Program-made: the position numbers and the translations under genes
Notes under the pieces: generated by a model
Told to the model about the DNA's origin: nothing
What the model saw: the letters and a program-made list of their open reading frames with translations, nothing else
Database searches by the model: none
Assembly (NCBI RefSeq): GCF_000143415.4
Contig: NW_003314298.1
Span: forward strand, 1,412,978 to 1,476,977
Length of the DNA: 64,000 bases
Source of the DNA: Selaginella moellendorffii
Taxonomy: Eukaryota; Streptophyta; Lycopodiopsida; Selaginellales; Selaginellaceae
Direction of reading: 5' to 3'
Part shown: positions 24,441 through 37,122 of the stretch, piece by piece
How positions within the stretch are numbered: the stretch's first letter is position 1
Layout: every line of letters starts with the position of its first letter

Positions 24441-25814
24441 TGCTCAATACCAGGAACGATTCCATACTCTTGCACCATTTTCTTGAAAATTCGTGACGCT
24501 TTATCGGTTGATCCAGCACGGGTGCAAGTAGCTAGAAGTGATACAAAGGTGATCCCATCGGCTGCTACAAATTCGGCTTCCATTGCTTGAAAGAGATGGA
24601 AGACGAGCTTTGTGTTTCCTTGGTGACTGTATCCTGCTATCAGGGCATTCCATGCAAGAATGGTGGTAGTTCCAGATGATAAGGAATCGAAAATAAGTTG
24701 GCTACTTCTCAGACTTCCATTTCTTCCATAGAAATCCAGCAAAGACACGACTATAGGCTCGAGAACTTCCATTCCACGCCGGCAAATCTCCTTGTGGATT
24801 TCTCTCCCGGTTTCCAAGTCCGCGAGATTGCTACAAGCTTTCAATGCGGCAACAAAGGTCCAAGAGTTGGGCTCGCCACCTTTTCGTTTGAAGCAAAAGA
24901 AGATTCTCAGTGCTGACTCGTTATACATATCCCAAGATCAGTGAGTTCCAAGTCACGCTATCACGAAACTCCATTCGAGTGAAAACTCTTTGAGCGTCAA
25001 CCACGCTTCCACACTTGAGAAACATATCTATGAGTGAATTTGACACGAAAGTGCTGGAATGGGAGGATTTTTCTATGGCTCGAGCATAGATCGCCATTCC
25101 CTTCTCGAGGGATTCCATGGGAACGAGCTTTTCATTGAAGTCCTGGCAAGATTCTTGTGTGGCGAGGATGGCGCAAGCTTTCGCGGCTGCTACGAAGGCC
25201 CAGGGATCGCCAGCCATGGCGTGACGATCGTGTTCGAGCTGGAGGACCTCGAACAGATTGAGAGCCTCCCGCGCGAGTCCATTGTCGGCGTACCCATGCA
25301 TGAGCGAGCTCCACGCCACGGCATTGCTCTGGATCATCGAGGAGAAAACTCGCTCGGCCTCGCGCAAGCAGCCACACTTGCAGTACATAAAAACCAAGCT
25401 GCTGGCCACGAAATCGTTGGAGTCGCAGCCCTCTCTCGCGGCCAAGCGATGAACAGCCATGCCCTTCTCCAGCGCCTTGATCTTGACAAATCGCCCATGA
25501 TCGACCTCTCTCTCGGCAATGCAAGCGCAAGCTTTGATCGCCGCAAGGATTGTTCGCTCGTTGAAGGATTGGATTCCAGAGAACAACTCCAGAGCAAGCT
25601 CGGGCTCTCCATTCTCGGCATACCCGAGGATCAAAGCGTTCCATAGCGCGAGATCGCGGTGGTGGAGAGAATCAAACACTCTCCGAGCTTCCACCATAGA
25701 GCCACGCTTGGCATGCTTTCTCACGAGCTTGCTCGCTGCATAGAGATCTAAAGTGCTCGTCCCTGCCAACCAAGAACTTGTTTGCTCGATCATACTTCTT
25801 GTTTTCTCGATCAT
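24269..25814 (-). pseudogene. PPR protein, frameshifted
   Basis: Pentatricopeptide repeat protein of the land-plant PLS type, normally an organelle RNA-binding editing or processing factor. The first frame, 25814-24921, starts MIEKTRSMIEQTSSWLAG and carries repeats such as LWNALILGYAENGEPELALEL and AWSSLMHGYADNGLAREALNL. It ends WNSLILGYV then TAA at 24921-24923. The second frame, overlapping at 24928 and ending 24269, continues the repeats without a gap (LRIFFCFKRKGGEPNSWTF, AWNALIAGYSHQGNTKLVF) up to MPLQPNAVTWTSVLDSCSKA. One frameshift at about 24921-24930 therefore splits about 510 codons. No E or DYW domain is seen. It may be a recent pseudogene, an assembly error, or contain a tiny intron. 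Its start is 33 bp from the subtilase stop on the same strand. Confidence 0.85.
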
Positions 25815-25846
25815 ATTCCAAAGACCAAATACAAATTCTAGAAGTG

Positions 25847-28581
<2,735 letters not shown>

Positions 28582-28703
28582 GGTCGTCGTCCTAATTTGA
28601 AAACTTTTATACTATAGACATCAAAATTCTAATATGGTTTGAAGGAATATATGGTTAATATTTAATAATAACAAATCAAATAAATAAATTAAGTATCCAA
28701 AGC

Positions 28704-28775
28704 GGGGCATTCCGAGAATCGAACTCGGGACCTCTCGCACCCGAAGCGAGAATCATACCACTAGACCAAATGCCC
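28704..28775 (-). tRNA. trnP-CGG: tRNA-Pro (anticodon CGG)
   Basis: Reading the minus strand, GGGCATT pairs with AATGCCC as a 7-bp acceptor stem. The D arm is TGGTCTAGTGGTATGA, the anticodon stem CTCGC/GCGAG encloses TTCGGGT, giving anticodon CGG (codon CCG). The T arm is CCGAG-TTCGATT-CTCGG. 72 nt including the discriminator, no intron, no encoded CCA. This is a nuclear-type plant proline tRNA. Confidence 0.97.
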
Positions 28776-29121
28776 TATTTGTGATAGGTGACAGCCTCTT
28801 AACCCTTTTCACCGGTAGTACTGTTCCAGCGTGGAACTCCACGTCCGCGCCACGTGGCAAACGGCGGCAGCCGCCAGCGGCGAATATTCTTTCAAGTGGT
28901 GGGCATGCCTCCGAGCATAGGGTTTTAAACCTGGTCCTAGCTCCAGGACACAAGCATCGGCCTCGGCGGCGACGAATCCTCCCTCTCCTCGCAGGTGAGC
29001 TCTCGATCTCGCTGCTCGATCTATCGGCATTTCTCTCGCTCGATCGAGAATGCATGCCCTTGCATGCGCGATTTCTTCTCAATCTCACTCCATTTCTTGC
29101 AGCTCGCCTTGTCTGGTTCCA

Positions 29122-30462
29122 ATGGCTGCCATCGCCAACGTTTGCGGGACTCCCATGAGGAGCGCTCTCATTCCCAGCCATGAGATCCATCTCGCCAAGC
29201 CAATCAAGGTCTCTACTTCGGTGAGGAGCGGCAAGCTACCAGCGATTGCGATGACTGCCGCAGCTACAGCAACGTGAGTATCGATCGCTTTGTTTTCTTT
29301 TCTTCTTTCATGAAAGCTTGGATTTTTCTTTCTCTCTTTGCATCCACAGGGAGAGCGTCGCGAAGCAAGACAGCAGCAAGTCTTCGCAGATCATGCACTC
29401 GCTCTCTCCTGAGAAGATCGAGATGTTTAAGTCGCTCGAGAGCTGGGCGGAGGAATCCATCCTCCCATTCCTCCGGCCGGTGGAGAAATGCTGGCAGCCC
29501 CAGGACTATCTCCCGGAGCCATCCTCGGAGAGCTTCTACGATGAGGTCCGCGAGCTGAGGAAGCGAGCCGAGTGCTTGCCCGACGACTACTTCGTCTGCC
29601 TCGTCGGGGACATGATCACCGAGGAAGCACTGCCAACTTACTTGACGATGCTCAACACTCTCGACGGCACTCGCGACGAGACCGGTGCGAGCCCGAGTCC
29701 GTGGGCAGTGTGGGGGCGTGCCTGGACCGCCGAGGAGAATCGTCATGGCGATTTGCTCAACAAGTATCTCTACCTCACTGGACGAGTCGACATGAAGCAA
29801 ATCGAGAAGACGATCCAGTACTTGATCGGTTCTGGAATGGTAAGAGCAGAGTTTCTTCTTTCTCGGGAACTCAAAAGTCGGTTTTTCCATTCTTGCAGGA
29901 TCCCCAGACCGAGAACAATCCATATCTCGGGTTCATCTACACGTCCTTCCAGGAGCGAGCCACCGCCATCTCTCATGGCAACACTGCTCGCCACGCCAAG
30001 GACCACGGAGACCACAAGCTCGCGACTGTTTGCGGTCTCATCGCAGCCGACGAGAAGCGGCACGAGAATGCTTACACCAGGATCGTGGAGAAGCTGTTTG
30101 AGATCGATCCGGAGGGCGCGATGCTGGGGCTGGAGGACATGATGAGGAAGAAGATCTCCATGCCGGCTCATCTCATGTACGACGGCCAGGACAAGAACCT
30201 GTTCGAGCACTTCTCTTTGGTGGCACAGAGGACGGGGGTGTACACTGCCAAGGATTACGCAGGAATTCTGGAGCACTTGGTCAAGAGATGGAACGTCGAG
30301 TCCATCACCGGATTGTCTGCTCGCGCGCAAAAGGCCCAGGATTTCGTGTGTGGTCTCCCTCCTCGGATCTTGAGACTAGAGGAGCGAGCTCAGAGCAGGG
30401 TGAAGAAGGGCCCCAAGACTGGAGCGTTTAGCTGGATTTTCAACAGGGAAGTTGCGCTCTAG
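29122..30462 (+). CDS. FAB2: Stearoyl-ACP delta-9 desaturase (plastid acyl-ACP desaturase)
   Basis: Soluble diiron enzyme of the plastid stroma that converts 18:0-ACP to 18:1-ACP using ferredoxin and oxygen. Three exons: 29122-29273, 29350-29839 and 29899-30462. The first exon is a Ser/Ala/Lys-rich transit peptide ([20 protein letters not shown]). Diiron ligands are in EENRHG (about 29733) and DEKRHE (about 30049), both EXXH motifs intact; also [20 protein letters not shown] and [20 protein letters not shown]. The length is close to 400 aa, as expected. Exon 3 alone was copied, in opposite orientation, to 38971-39531. A TAGGGTTTT motif lies at 28918-28926 in its promoter region. Confidence 0.96.
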
Positions 30463-30777
30463 ACGAACAACGCTTTGGAATCTACCCGAGAAAAGGTGTA
30501 CATTACGAGTTTAGTGTTCTAGTGATTTTCAAATAAGTACGGGGTTTTTATTTTTTATTAATTTGTATTGTGCTTCAAGTCCACACAAGTTTCTAGAGCT
30601 CTCTACAAACAGGTTGGATCACGAAAACGATTTATCACCAGATTTCACAAGGATGTTCGAATCAACATGATCAACACTAGCAAGACAATATATCATATTA
30701 GGATACTATCTGTCGATTCTAAATTGTTCAAACTTGCTTAAACTATATCATAGTCTAGAAAAACGCAAAGCTTTGTC
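30463..30777. other. Convergent spacer
   Basis: Roughly 315 bp of 3' flanks of FAB2 (plus) and the FCP1-like ORF (minus). Nothing else seen. Confidence 0.6.
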
Positions 30778-31314
30778 TTATCTTTTCTTTTTGGTTTTGG
30801 GATTCTTCCCAGTAAATTGCTCTTGTGCTTCTTGCTTTGGCTGGCCATTCCACAGGAACTGCGTGACATCGTCCACTTGAGAAAGCTTGAGCAAAAGTGG
30901 TGTCAATCTCTCAAGCTCTTCATCATCTGCTTCTCCTCTAAATGGTTTGATCTCGATGCCATTGTGCGGGCACAGCCTGAAGTGGAACCTTTCATTGTCC
31001 ACCCACACTAGCCGCTTCAACTCATGCCTGACCTTTACCTTGCGCACATCCTTGATGAAACCGGTCCTCGTCCTGGTGCAATCCTCAATGCCATAAACGT
31101 CGGTTATAAGCTTTGCACTCGCCCCAAACCCTGCCACCGATTGATCCAGGTGCCTGGAATCCGAGACACTGAAGATGACAACGGAGTAGGCCATTGCCAT
31201 CCTGCTCAAGAACGCCTCCAGCCCAGGTCTGTTCACAATTGTGCTCGCGTCCTTCTTCCATACCAGCGTCTCGTTTAGGTCTAGCACCAAAACGGGTTTG
31301 CCTTCTTCCGCCAT
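30778..31314 (-). CDS. FCP1-like HAD protein, catalytically altered (copy A1)
   Basis: Intronless 178-aa FCP1/SCP-type (NIF domain) HAD-fold protein. ATG 31312-31314 gives MAEEGKPVLVLDLNETLVWK. In active members motif I is DxDx(T/V), where the first Asp is nucleophile and the second is general acid/base; here the second is Asn (DLNET). The motif IV pair, DD in its neighbour, is DN (LVWVDNERF). Otherwise the domain is complete: NRPGLEAFLSRMAMAYSVVI, FSVSDSRHLDQ, RLCPHNGIEIKPF, LLKLSQVDDVTQFLWNGQPK, and a basic tail. Loss of two catalytic acids suggests a non-catalytic protein, as inference. It is closely similar to the ORF at 62658-63242 and sits beside a broken sister copy at 31356-31848. Confidence 0.8.
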   Translation of the reverse strand: MAEEGKPVLVLDLNETLVWKKDASTIVNRPGLEAFLSRMAMAYSVVIFSVSDSRHLDQSVAGFGASAKLITDVYGIEDCTRTRTGFIKDVRKVKVRHELKRLVWVDNERFHFRLCPHNGIEIKPFRGEADDEELERLTPLLLKLSQVDDVTQFLWNGQPKQEAQEQFTGKNPKTKKKR

Positions 31315-31355
31315 CTTTTTTAGGGCACACAAATTGTGAACAAAATTTGGTGTTC

Positions 31356-31848
31356 TCATTTCCCTTTCTTCTTGGGCTTGGCCTTGCCAAGATTCTTAGT
31401 AGACTGCTCTTGTGCTTCCAACACCTTTGGCTGGCCATTCCACAGGAACTGCGTCACATCCTCCACCTTGGACAGCTCGAGCAAAAGAGGTGTCAGTTTC
31501 TCAAGCTCCTTGTCATCTGCTTCTCCTTTGAATGGCCTGATCTCGATGCCATTGTGCGGGCACAGCCTGAAATTGAGGCGAACATCATCCACCCAGACTA
31601 GCCTCTTCATGTTGCACCTAGCAAGCTTGGACACATCCTTGACAAATCCCTGTCGGCACCTGGTGCAATCCTTGATGCTGTATACCTCGCTAATGAGATG
31701 CGCAAATGCCCCAAACCCAGCCACACAGTCGTTAACATGCTTTGAGTCTGACGCACTTGAGCTTGTATACCTGCGCCATCTTGCTGAGGAACGCTTCTAG
31801 GCCAGGCCTAGTCGAGTTCTTCCTGCAAATCAGCGTGTCGTCTAGCAT
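31356..31848 (-). pseudogene. Broken FCP1-like HAD gene (copy A2)
   Basis: Degenerate version of the intact gene at 63342-63890. Compared with that copy it has lost 24 bp after the ATG, which removes the strand leading to motif I and its first catalytic Asp (leaving MLDDTLICRKN), 9 bp after the KNST codons, and 8 bp near 31755 that shifts the frame. The remaining downstream part (MAGFGAFAHLISEVYSIKD onward to KAKPKKKGK) is still open in the original frame. The 5' leader GCTGCGGGAAG is still recognisable. Confidence 0.9.
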
Positions 31849-31974
31849 TTCTTCCCGCAGCCCTAATCAGGAAAGTTTTTTTCAAACCGTTTAGTTTAAA
31901 GGATTTTGGTATCATTATTAAATTACTTAATAAATTCCCCTCGATCTCAGTTCCGTTTTCTCAAATCGCCAGTG

Positions 31975-32745
31975 CGTGTGAAAGTTCTCACAAAGCCTCT
32001 GTGCGGGAGAAGATCTCGAGAGCCGCTCCCGACCACCACTATCAAAGAATTTATGGACCAGTATCAAACACAACCTTGGAGTTCTACAAGACGAAGAGGT
32101 GCTACAATCGATTTACATGCGGAGGTTTGTAGACCGGGAAACGCCTCGGTGACAACCCGATCCAAGCAATCCAGGACTTAGAGAAGAGAGACCTTGTAAG
32201 AACAAGAAAAGAGCATGCTTCTTTAGATTTTTGGACATTTGTGGAGGCCGCCACGGTAGCCTGGTAGAGGCGCTCGCCGAGTACCTCCACCAGCGCGGCA
32301 GCCCCCTCTTGCAAATTACCCACGAGTCCCATTTGGAGGCGCCGCCTCCAAAGGAAAACGCCCGAGCCAGGATGTCCCCAGGTCGGGCCGGACTTTGTCC
32401 GGTGGGCTGCTGGAGGCGTGGGAAATCTAGTCGAGCTCTTCGCCTTCTTGCGGCAAAGAGGAGAAAGAAAGCACCCAAGCAACCAAAACCAAGCTCCACA
32501 GCAAAACAATCAAGCAAGCAAAGGAGAGATGCGATCACTCACCATGGGCGCCATCCAGATCCAGCTCCATCTACGCCACAAGCGAGAGAAATAGTTAGAA
32601 GGAAGAAGCGGGCACACAGGCAAGCAATCCTCCCGAGCTCAACCGCCAGAGGCCCCCAAAGAAAAGCCCTTGGTCTTGGATTTATATACTCCACGGACTG
32701 CGAATATTTCATTCGGGCGGATTGGAATATACCTAGACAGCAGTT
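31975..32745. repeat. Duplicated block, copy 1
   Basis: Direct repeat of 39540-40370, highly similar over most of its length, with small and medium indels between 31990 and 32190. On the minus strand there is a TATATAAA box at about 32680-32690 and the longest open stretch is 32113-32538; an alternative spliced frame includes NLQEGAAALVEVLGERLYQA. I do not recognise the product. It may be a 5' gene fragment with promoter that was carried around as part of a mobile or segmental duplication. Confidence 0.8.
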
Positions 32746-33323
32746 AAAAATTTGTGTTCGCATAGTCTTTTTAGTGGTTTTGTGTTACAATTTATATGAT
32801 CTAAATTTAATATAATTTGGAGCGCTATTATATGCAATGGCTCTTAATTTATGAGATTTTTATGTTTAAATAATTACAAAATTACATGAGCCATTATTTT
32901 GATAAATTATTTGACTTTAACTTCCAGTAACATTTTATTAATAATCATATAAATCAGCATATAGATGATTTAGGTCTAGTCATGAATAATTTATTGACCT
33001 TTATTTGTCTTAACCACTTTTATCAAGAAGAAGCTGGCTCAAGGTCACTTTAATTTCAATACTGAAAAAAACTTCTTTAAACAAGTGTTATTTAGCTATT
33101 TTCTAATTTAAACTAAATAGACTATTTCATATGGACTTTATTAAATTTTAATATTGGCTCTTTTTCTCAATTCTAGTTTTTCATTTTCAAAGAAAAATAA
33201 AGTGAAGTAGAACTTTTATTTTTGGGCATATTATTACAATAGATAAAAAGCTATCTTTAAAACATTAGCCCCTCCAGATAAGGTTTATTAAATATAAGAT
33301 GCTAATTTTGACATTATAAACAT
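32746..33323. other. AT-rich non-coding DNA
   Basis: Very AT-rich sequence left of the gypsy element, with no open frame of note and no recognised repeat. Confidence 0.6.
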
Positions 33324-33500
33324 TATGAATGCATGGAATATGGAAAGGGAATACAAAAAAATGTGTATATCAATTAACCCAAAAATCCTACCTAATATAC
33401 AAGAGCGAGTGGTTCAAATTGAAATGAATCTAATAGCTATAAAAATCCCATTACACTAATATTAGTATATAATATCATAGCTATACACTTAGACTTCATA
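33324..33500 (-). repeat. Gypsy 3' LTR (decayed)
   Basis: About 177 bp similar to 36947-37122. Many differences from the other LTR are C-to-T or G-to-A, including both terminal inverted-repeat ends (TATGAA/TTCATA instead of TGTGAG/CTCACA). Confidence 0.85.
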
Positions 33501-33559
33501 TAATCCCCTCTTTACGGAGTAATAGAAGACTATTAGGGTTCTCTCATAGAGGGGCCAGG

Positions 33560-35325
33560 ATCTGGAAGAACATTAAGAGGAGGAATCGGTGGATCTGTAG
33601 GTGGTATCAATTGTTCTTGATCCTTTTATATGAAGTGTTTTAACTACTACACATACATAATTTTTAAAGGATAAATTTGCTAAATGTTATGCTAAACCTT
33701 ATAAATTTGTAGTCTAATTTGTCGCAATACCCAATACGGTCCTTTCCACTTAGCAAGGAGCCCCTTAAATAAACCACATACCATAAAATGGGAAAATAAA
33801 CTAACACGAAGTCATCCACTTTGTACTTTGTAGGTGGATGATGATGGAAGTTATAGCACCATTGTTGTCCCATTTGTATGCGACTTAGGTGTTCAAAAGA
33901 CTCTACTCAAACAAGTGGAAGAATGCTCGTCAAATACTGATTCACAACCTAGCATCGGCAACTCATGACAATTATGAAGGTAAACCCAACTTCGTTGGTA
34001 ATATTAGACCATGACCATATAGGAATTTATATAGTAAAGCACCAATAGAACTCTACACTCTTGTGACATATATATACTAAAGAAATGGCAAATAACCATC
34101 CCAATCCAAATGCTAAAAGTTTATATATTTTGCAATCATCCCTTTGAATGTCTGAACGAGCCATTCCACCAAACCATCTGACTATAGATGATAAACACTC
34201 GTGAAAGTGTCGTATATCACCAACCAAGACATCAAAACATGAAATGCATTAGCCATAAATGCAGGATTATTATTTGAAAGAATCCACTCTAGATAAGAAT
34301 GTTGGAACACCACTCAATTGAGAAGAAAGTATCCAATAACAGTTGCAAAGGCACTAATAAGAGCACCAATTTCCACCCAATGAGTCAGGTAATTAGAAGC
34401 AATAATACCATACTTATTGCTAGTAGTTGATCATGGAAAAAGTCCTATAAGATCAAACGCCACTAACTCAAATGGATGGGAAATTGCAATTGATTTCAAC
34501 CATCTTTCTGCAGCACGAGGGAGTGTATTATAAGTTTGGCAATAAACGTAGCTATGCATATACTGAATAATATCACGTCACATTTCTGGCCAATAAAAAA
34601 ACCTATGCAGCCTTTTGGTCACACAACGATATCCCATATGCCCATTTAAAATAGGAGAATCACAGTAGGCATGGAGAAATCGTGGAATAAAGATTAAAAG
34701 CACCACCAGCTATAAATGATCATCAGGATCTATCCCTAAAAAATAACAAAGGCTATCTTAAAAGTGATATTAAGAATGTAAATCCTAGGATAGCAAGTTA
34801 TCAACAACTGATGCAAGATTCTCAAACCCATCTCAAAGCCTTCAAATTCATGGTTCAATCTTTTGAGCCTCGTGAACTTTATCAAGAGAAGGTAAATCTT
34901 GTTTTACACCTTGTGGACACTAAACGTCAAGTATAACAGCTGCCGACATCACAGAATTCTCGTTTAGAAAATCCACAGATGTTGGAACAATAGACTCATC
35001 AGAAACATGAGAAGAGAGCAAAGAAGGAAGAAAAGCTCGAAAAAGGGCATTAGCATCAATCATAAAACTCCCTGGGTGATGAATAACATCAAAATTATAT
35101 ATCTAAAGCTTCAAAGCCCACCGAGCAATATGACTAACTATGTTTTTTCGCTTCAATAATAAAGTAATGACAGCATGATCACCTTCCAGTAACGTCCGAG
35201 CACCATGTAGACATACATGAAGTTTCTCGAATCTAGACTACTGCTAAACACTCCTTTTCTATCGTGGAATAGTTCACCTTTGCTAGTTGTAATATATAGC
35301 TTATGGGGTAGCTTTTGTCAACTGG
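33560..35325 (-). pseudogene. Gypsy pol remnant: RNase H and integrase
   Basis: Conceptual translation of the minus strand, with several stops and frame changes, shows in order: an RNase H entry YSTIEKECLAVV (about 35240-35280), LHGARTLLEGDHAVITLL, a spacer, the integrase HHCC-type region (HMGYRCVTKRLHRFFYWPEM, about 34580-34640), core fragments SHPFELVAFDLIG and LVEWLVQTFKGMIAKYI (about 34150), and a C-terminal HPPTKYKVDDFVLVYFP (about 33800). The order RNase H before integrase is the Ty3/gypsy order. Not functional. Confidence 0.85.
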
Positions 35326-36946
35326 TCACATCACTTGTCTCTCTGTCAATATTCTTTATTTTGTTAAAAGGGCGTGACTGTGTAAGCAATTCTAACTGCC
35401 TGTTTACAGTACTCTATCTAAACCCTACCAACGGGTTTTTGTTTCTTTGCTCATGAGGGTTGGGGCCTCTGGCTTCTCTCTTTATGCCACTTGCGGGTAG
35501 GGCATATCACACTTTTGTAAGCTAGGTGACACCCAAAGCAACAAGGGTGGCTAATTCCATTTGTTATTTTCTTGTCGGCAACAACCAAAAGGTGTTTAAG
35601 TGGGTAGTGCATCCGCATTAGACAAAAAGGTTACCCCTAACTCATTTAAGTTGATGCATTTTTCACATAGTGTGAATATCATGAACTTTTTCTGGAGTTG
35701 TTTCCTTGGCGGTATTCTAGACTCGAGTATGCATCAACGAGGACGTCAATCTTCCTTAGGGGGGGAGAGTGTCACAAATATGATTTCAGGTATTGAAAGT
35801 TACCTGTCGACTAGTCTTTATAGACACACTTTTCTTACTACCACGATGGCAGGAGGTCAGTATTGCTAATTCCCTTTATCAGCCTCTTTTGTTCAAGTGT
35901 TAGTAAACTGGACTTTGCATCTGTACTTAGCCAGATGAACATAAGGTAGGAACTCTTATGTGTTTTTAGCTGAGCATACTCGGCTTGGCTCTTAATTCTC
36001 TTTTGCTCTATCTTGCACTAGCTTGGCAAAAACCCTTGCATATTGAAATTAGTCCCTCAATATCACTGAATGATAGTTTACCATGTCTATTAAACACCCT
36101 CGCTATCATGCCTTTTGTGTTAATCTCATTTCGGTCCTAAATGCTATTTATGGAATGTGTCAAGATTTGCTCCTTTGGCATATCTACAGAATGTAGAGAT
36201 TCTCCTAAACATGTTCATCCTATGTCCAAATTTGCAATTTAAGGACATTCCATATTCAATAAATTTTGAGCTTGTCCCAGAGACTAACTCTTGATACTAA
36301 GCGAGGCTTGGGGTAAAAGCCCAAAGCATGTGTTCCTAAAGGGGGGCGGGGGGGGGGGGGGGGGGGGGTCGGTGGGGTGTGGGGGATTCCAAATGTATAG
36401 TAGGGATAATGGGTAGATCGGGCATGGCCAACTAACCTAAGGTATAGTTTAGCTCTTACTTGCATGCCTATCCTTGTTTTGTGTCCGATTTGGGTCTAAG
36501 CCTATGCTCCACACCATGCTAGCTGATAGAGTACCTATATCCTTGCGTTAGGCCACTAGTATGCTAAAATAACACCAAACTCCGTTTGCCTCCGTTTTGC
36601 ATGTTAGTTATGGCATTGGGATGCTAGATGCTCTAGGACTATTCCAAGTCACTCTATACTCCTGTCACTTCGCTCTTTAGGCTATATGCTTAGGAGTCAT
36701 TCTGTGCCTCAGTGCCATTATTCCTTGGCTCCGTGTTTAGGAGTTTGGCACCATTCCTTTGTTCAATTGCCCAAGGCCTTAAAACTTGGGTTCCACACCA
36801 TTATCCTTTGGACACGTGGCATGTGACACATGGCATTTGTCACGTGGCACAAAGAGAGTTTAGGTTCCGCTTCGTGGTTATCCTATGGTAAATCACCATA
36901 AGATAAAGAGTCAAAACTACATGCGCTACATCTTCACCTCCAACAA
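35326..36946. mobile_element. Probable nested LTR-element fragment inside gypsy
   Basis: Sequence replacing the expected gypsy RT-gag region. On the plus strand a purine tract (about 35757-35767) is followed by TGTCAC at 35770, and GTGACA occurs at 36823-36828, so 35770-36828 looks like a 1.06-kb LTR with matched TGTCAC/GTGACA ends, preceded by the 3' internal end of that element. No second copy of this LTR is in the window, so the boundaries are inferred from end motifs only. Confidence 0.45.
36341..36386 (+). repeat. Long G tract
   Basis: Six Gs, one C, then about 21 consecutive Gs, then further G-rich groups. Potential G-quadruplex and a likely assembly-length uncertainty. Lies inside the putative nested LTR. 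Confidence 0.95.
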
Positions 36947-37122
36947 TGTGAGTGCATGGAATATGGAAAGGGAATACATAAAATATGCATATCAATTACC
37001 TAAAAAACCCTAACTTATATACAAGAGCAAATGGTTTAGATTGAAACTAATATGACGGCTACCAAAATCCCACTATCCTAATATTAGTATACAGCATTGT
37101 AGCCGTACACTTAGACCTCACA
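36947..37122 (-). repeat. Gypsy 5' LTR
   Basis: 176 bp, reading TGTGAG...CTCACA on either strand, the better preserved LTR of the pair. A third relative is the solo LTR at 38592-38781. Confidence 0.88.

Larger units (their letters stand above)
33324..37122 (-). mobile_element. Old degenerate Ty3/gypsy LTR retrotransposon
   Basis: Two related about 176-bp LTRs bound this region (33324-33500 and 36947-37122). The right one reads TGTGAG...CTCACA. They are about 80% alike by eye. ACAT flanks both outer ends (33320-33323 and 37123-37126), a likely target duplication. Next to the left LTR, on the minus strand, is a purine tract AAAGAGGGGATTA, correctly placed for a 3' LTR. Degenerate minus-strand pol lies at about 33560-35325; the gag, protease and reverse transcriptase part is missing and replaced by other sequence. 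Orientation is minus. Confidence 0.85.

Noticed and set aside
25059-25646. 195-codon plus-strand frame over the PPR gene
   Set aside because: Antisense shadow of PPR repeats.
29264-29923. 219-codon frame antisense to the desaturase gene
   Set aside because: Mirrors the high GC third positions of exon 2; no homology and no splice logic.
35217-35456. Small hydrophobic plus-strand ORF as an organelle-derived gene
   Set aside because: The region is the antisense of gypsy RNase H running into the nested fragment; no organelle gene was recognised.
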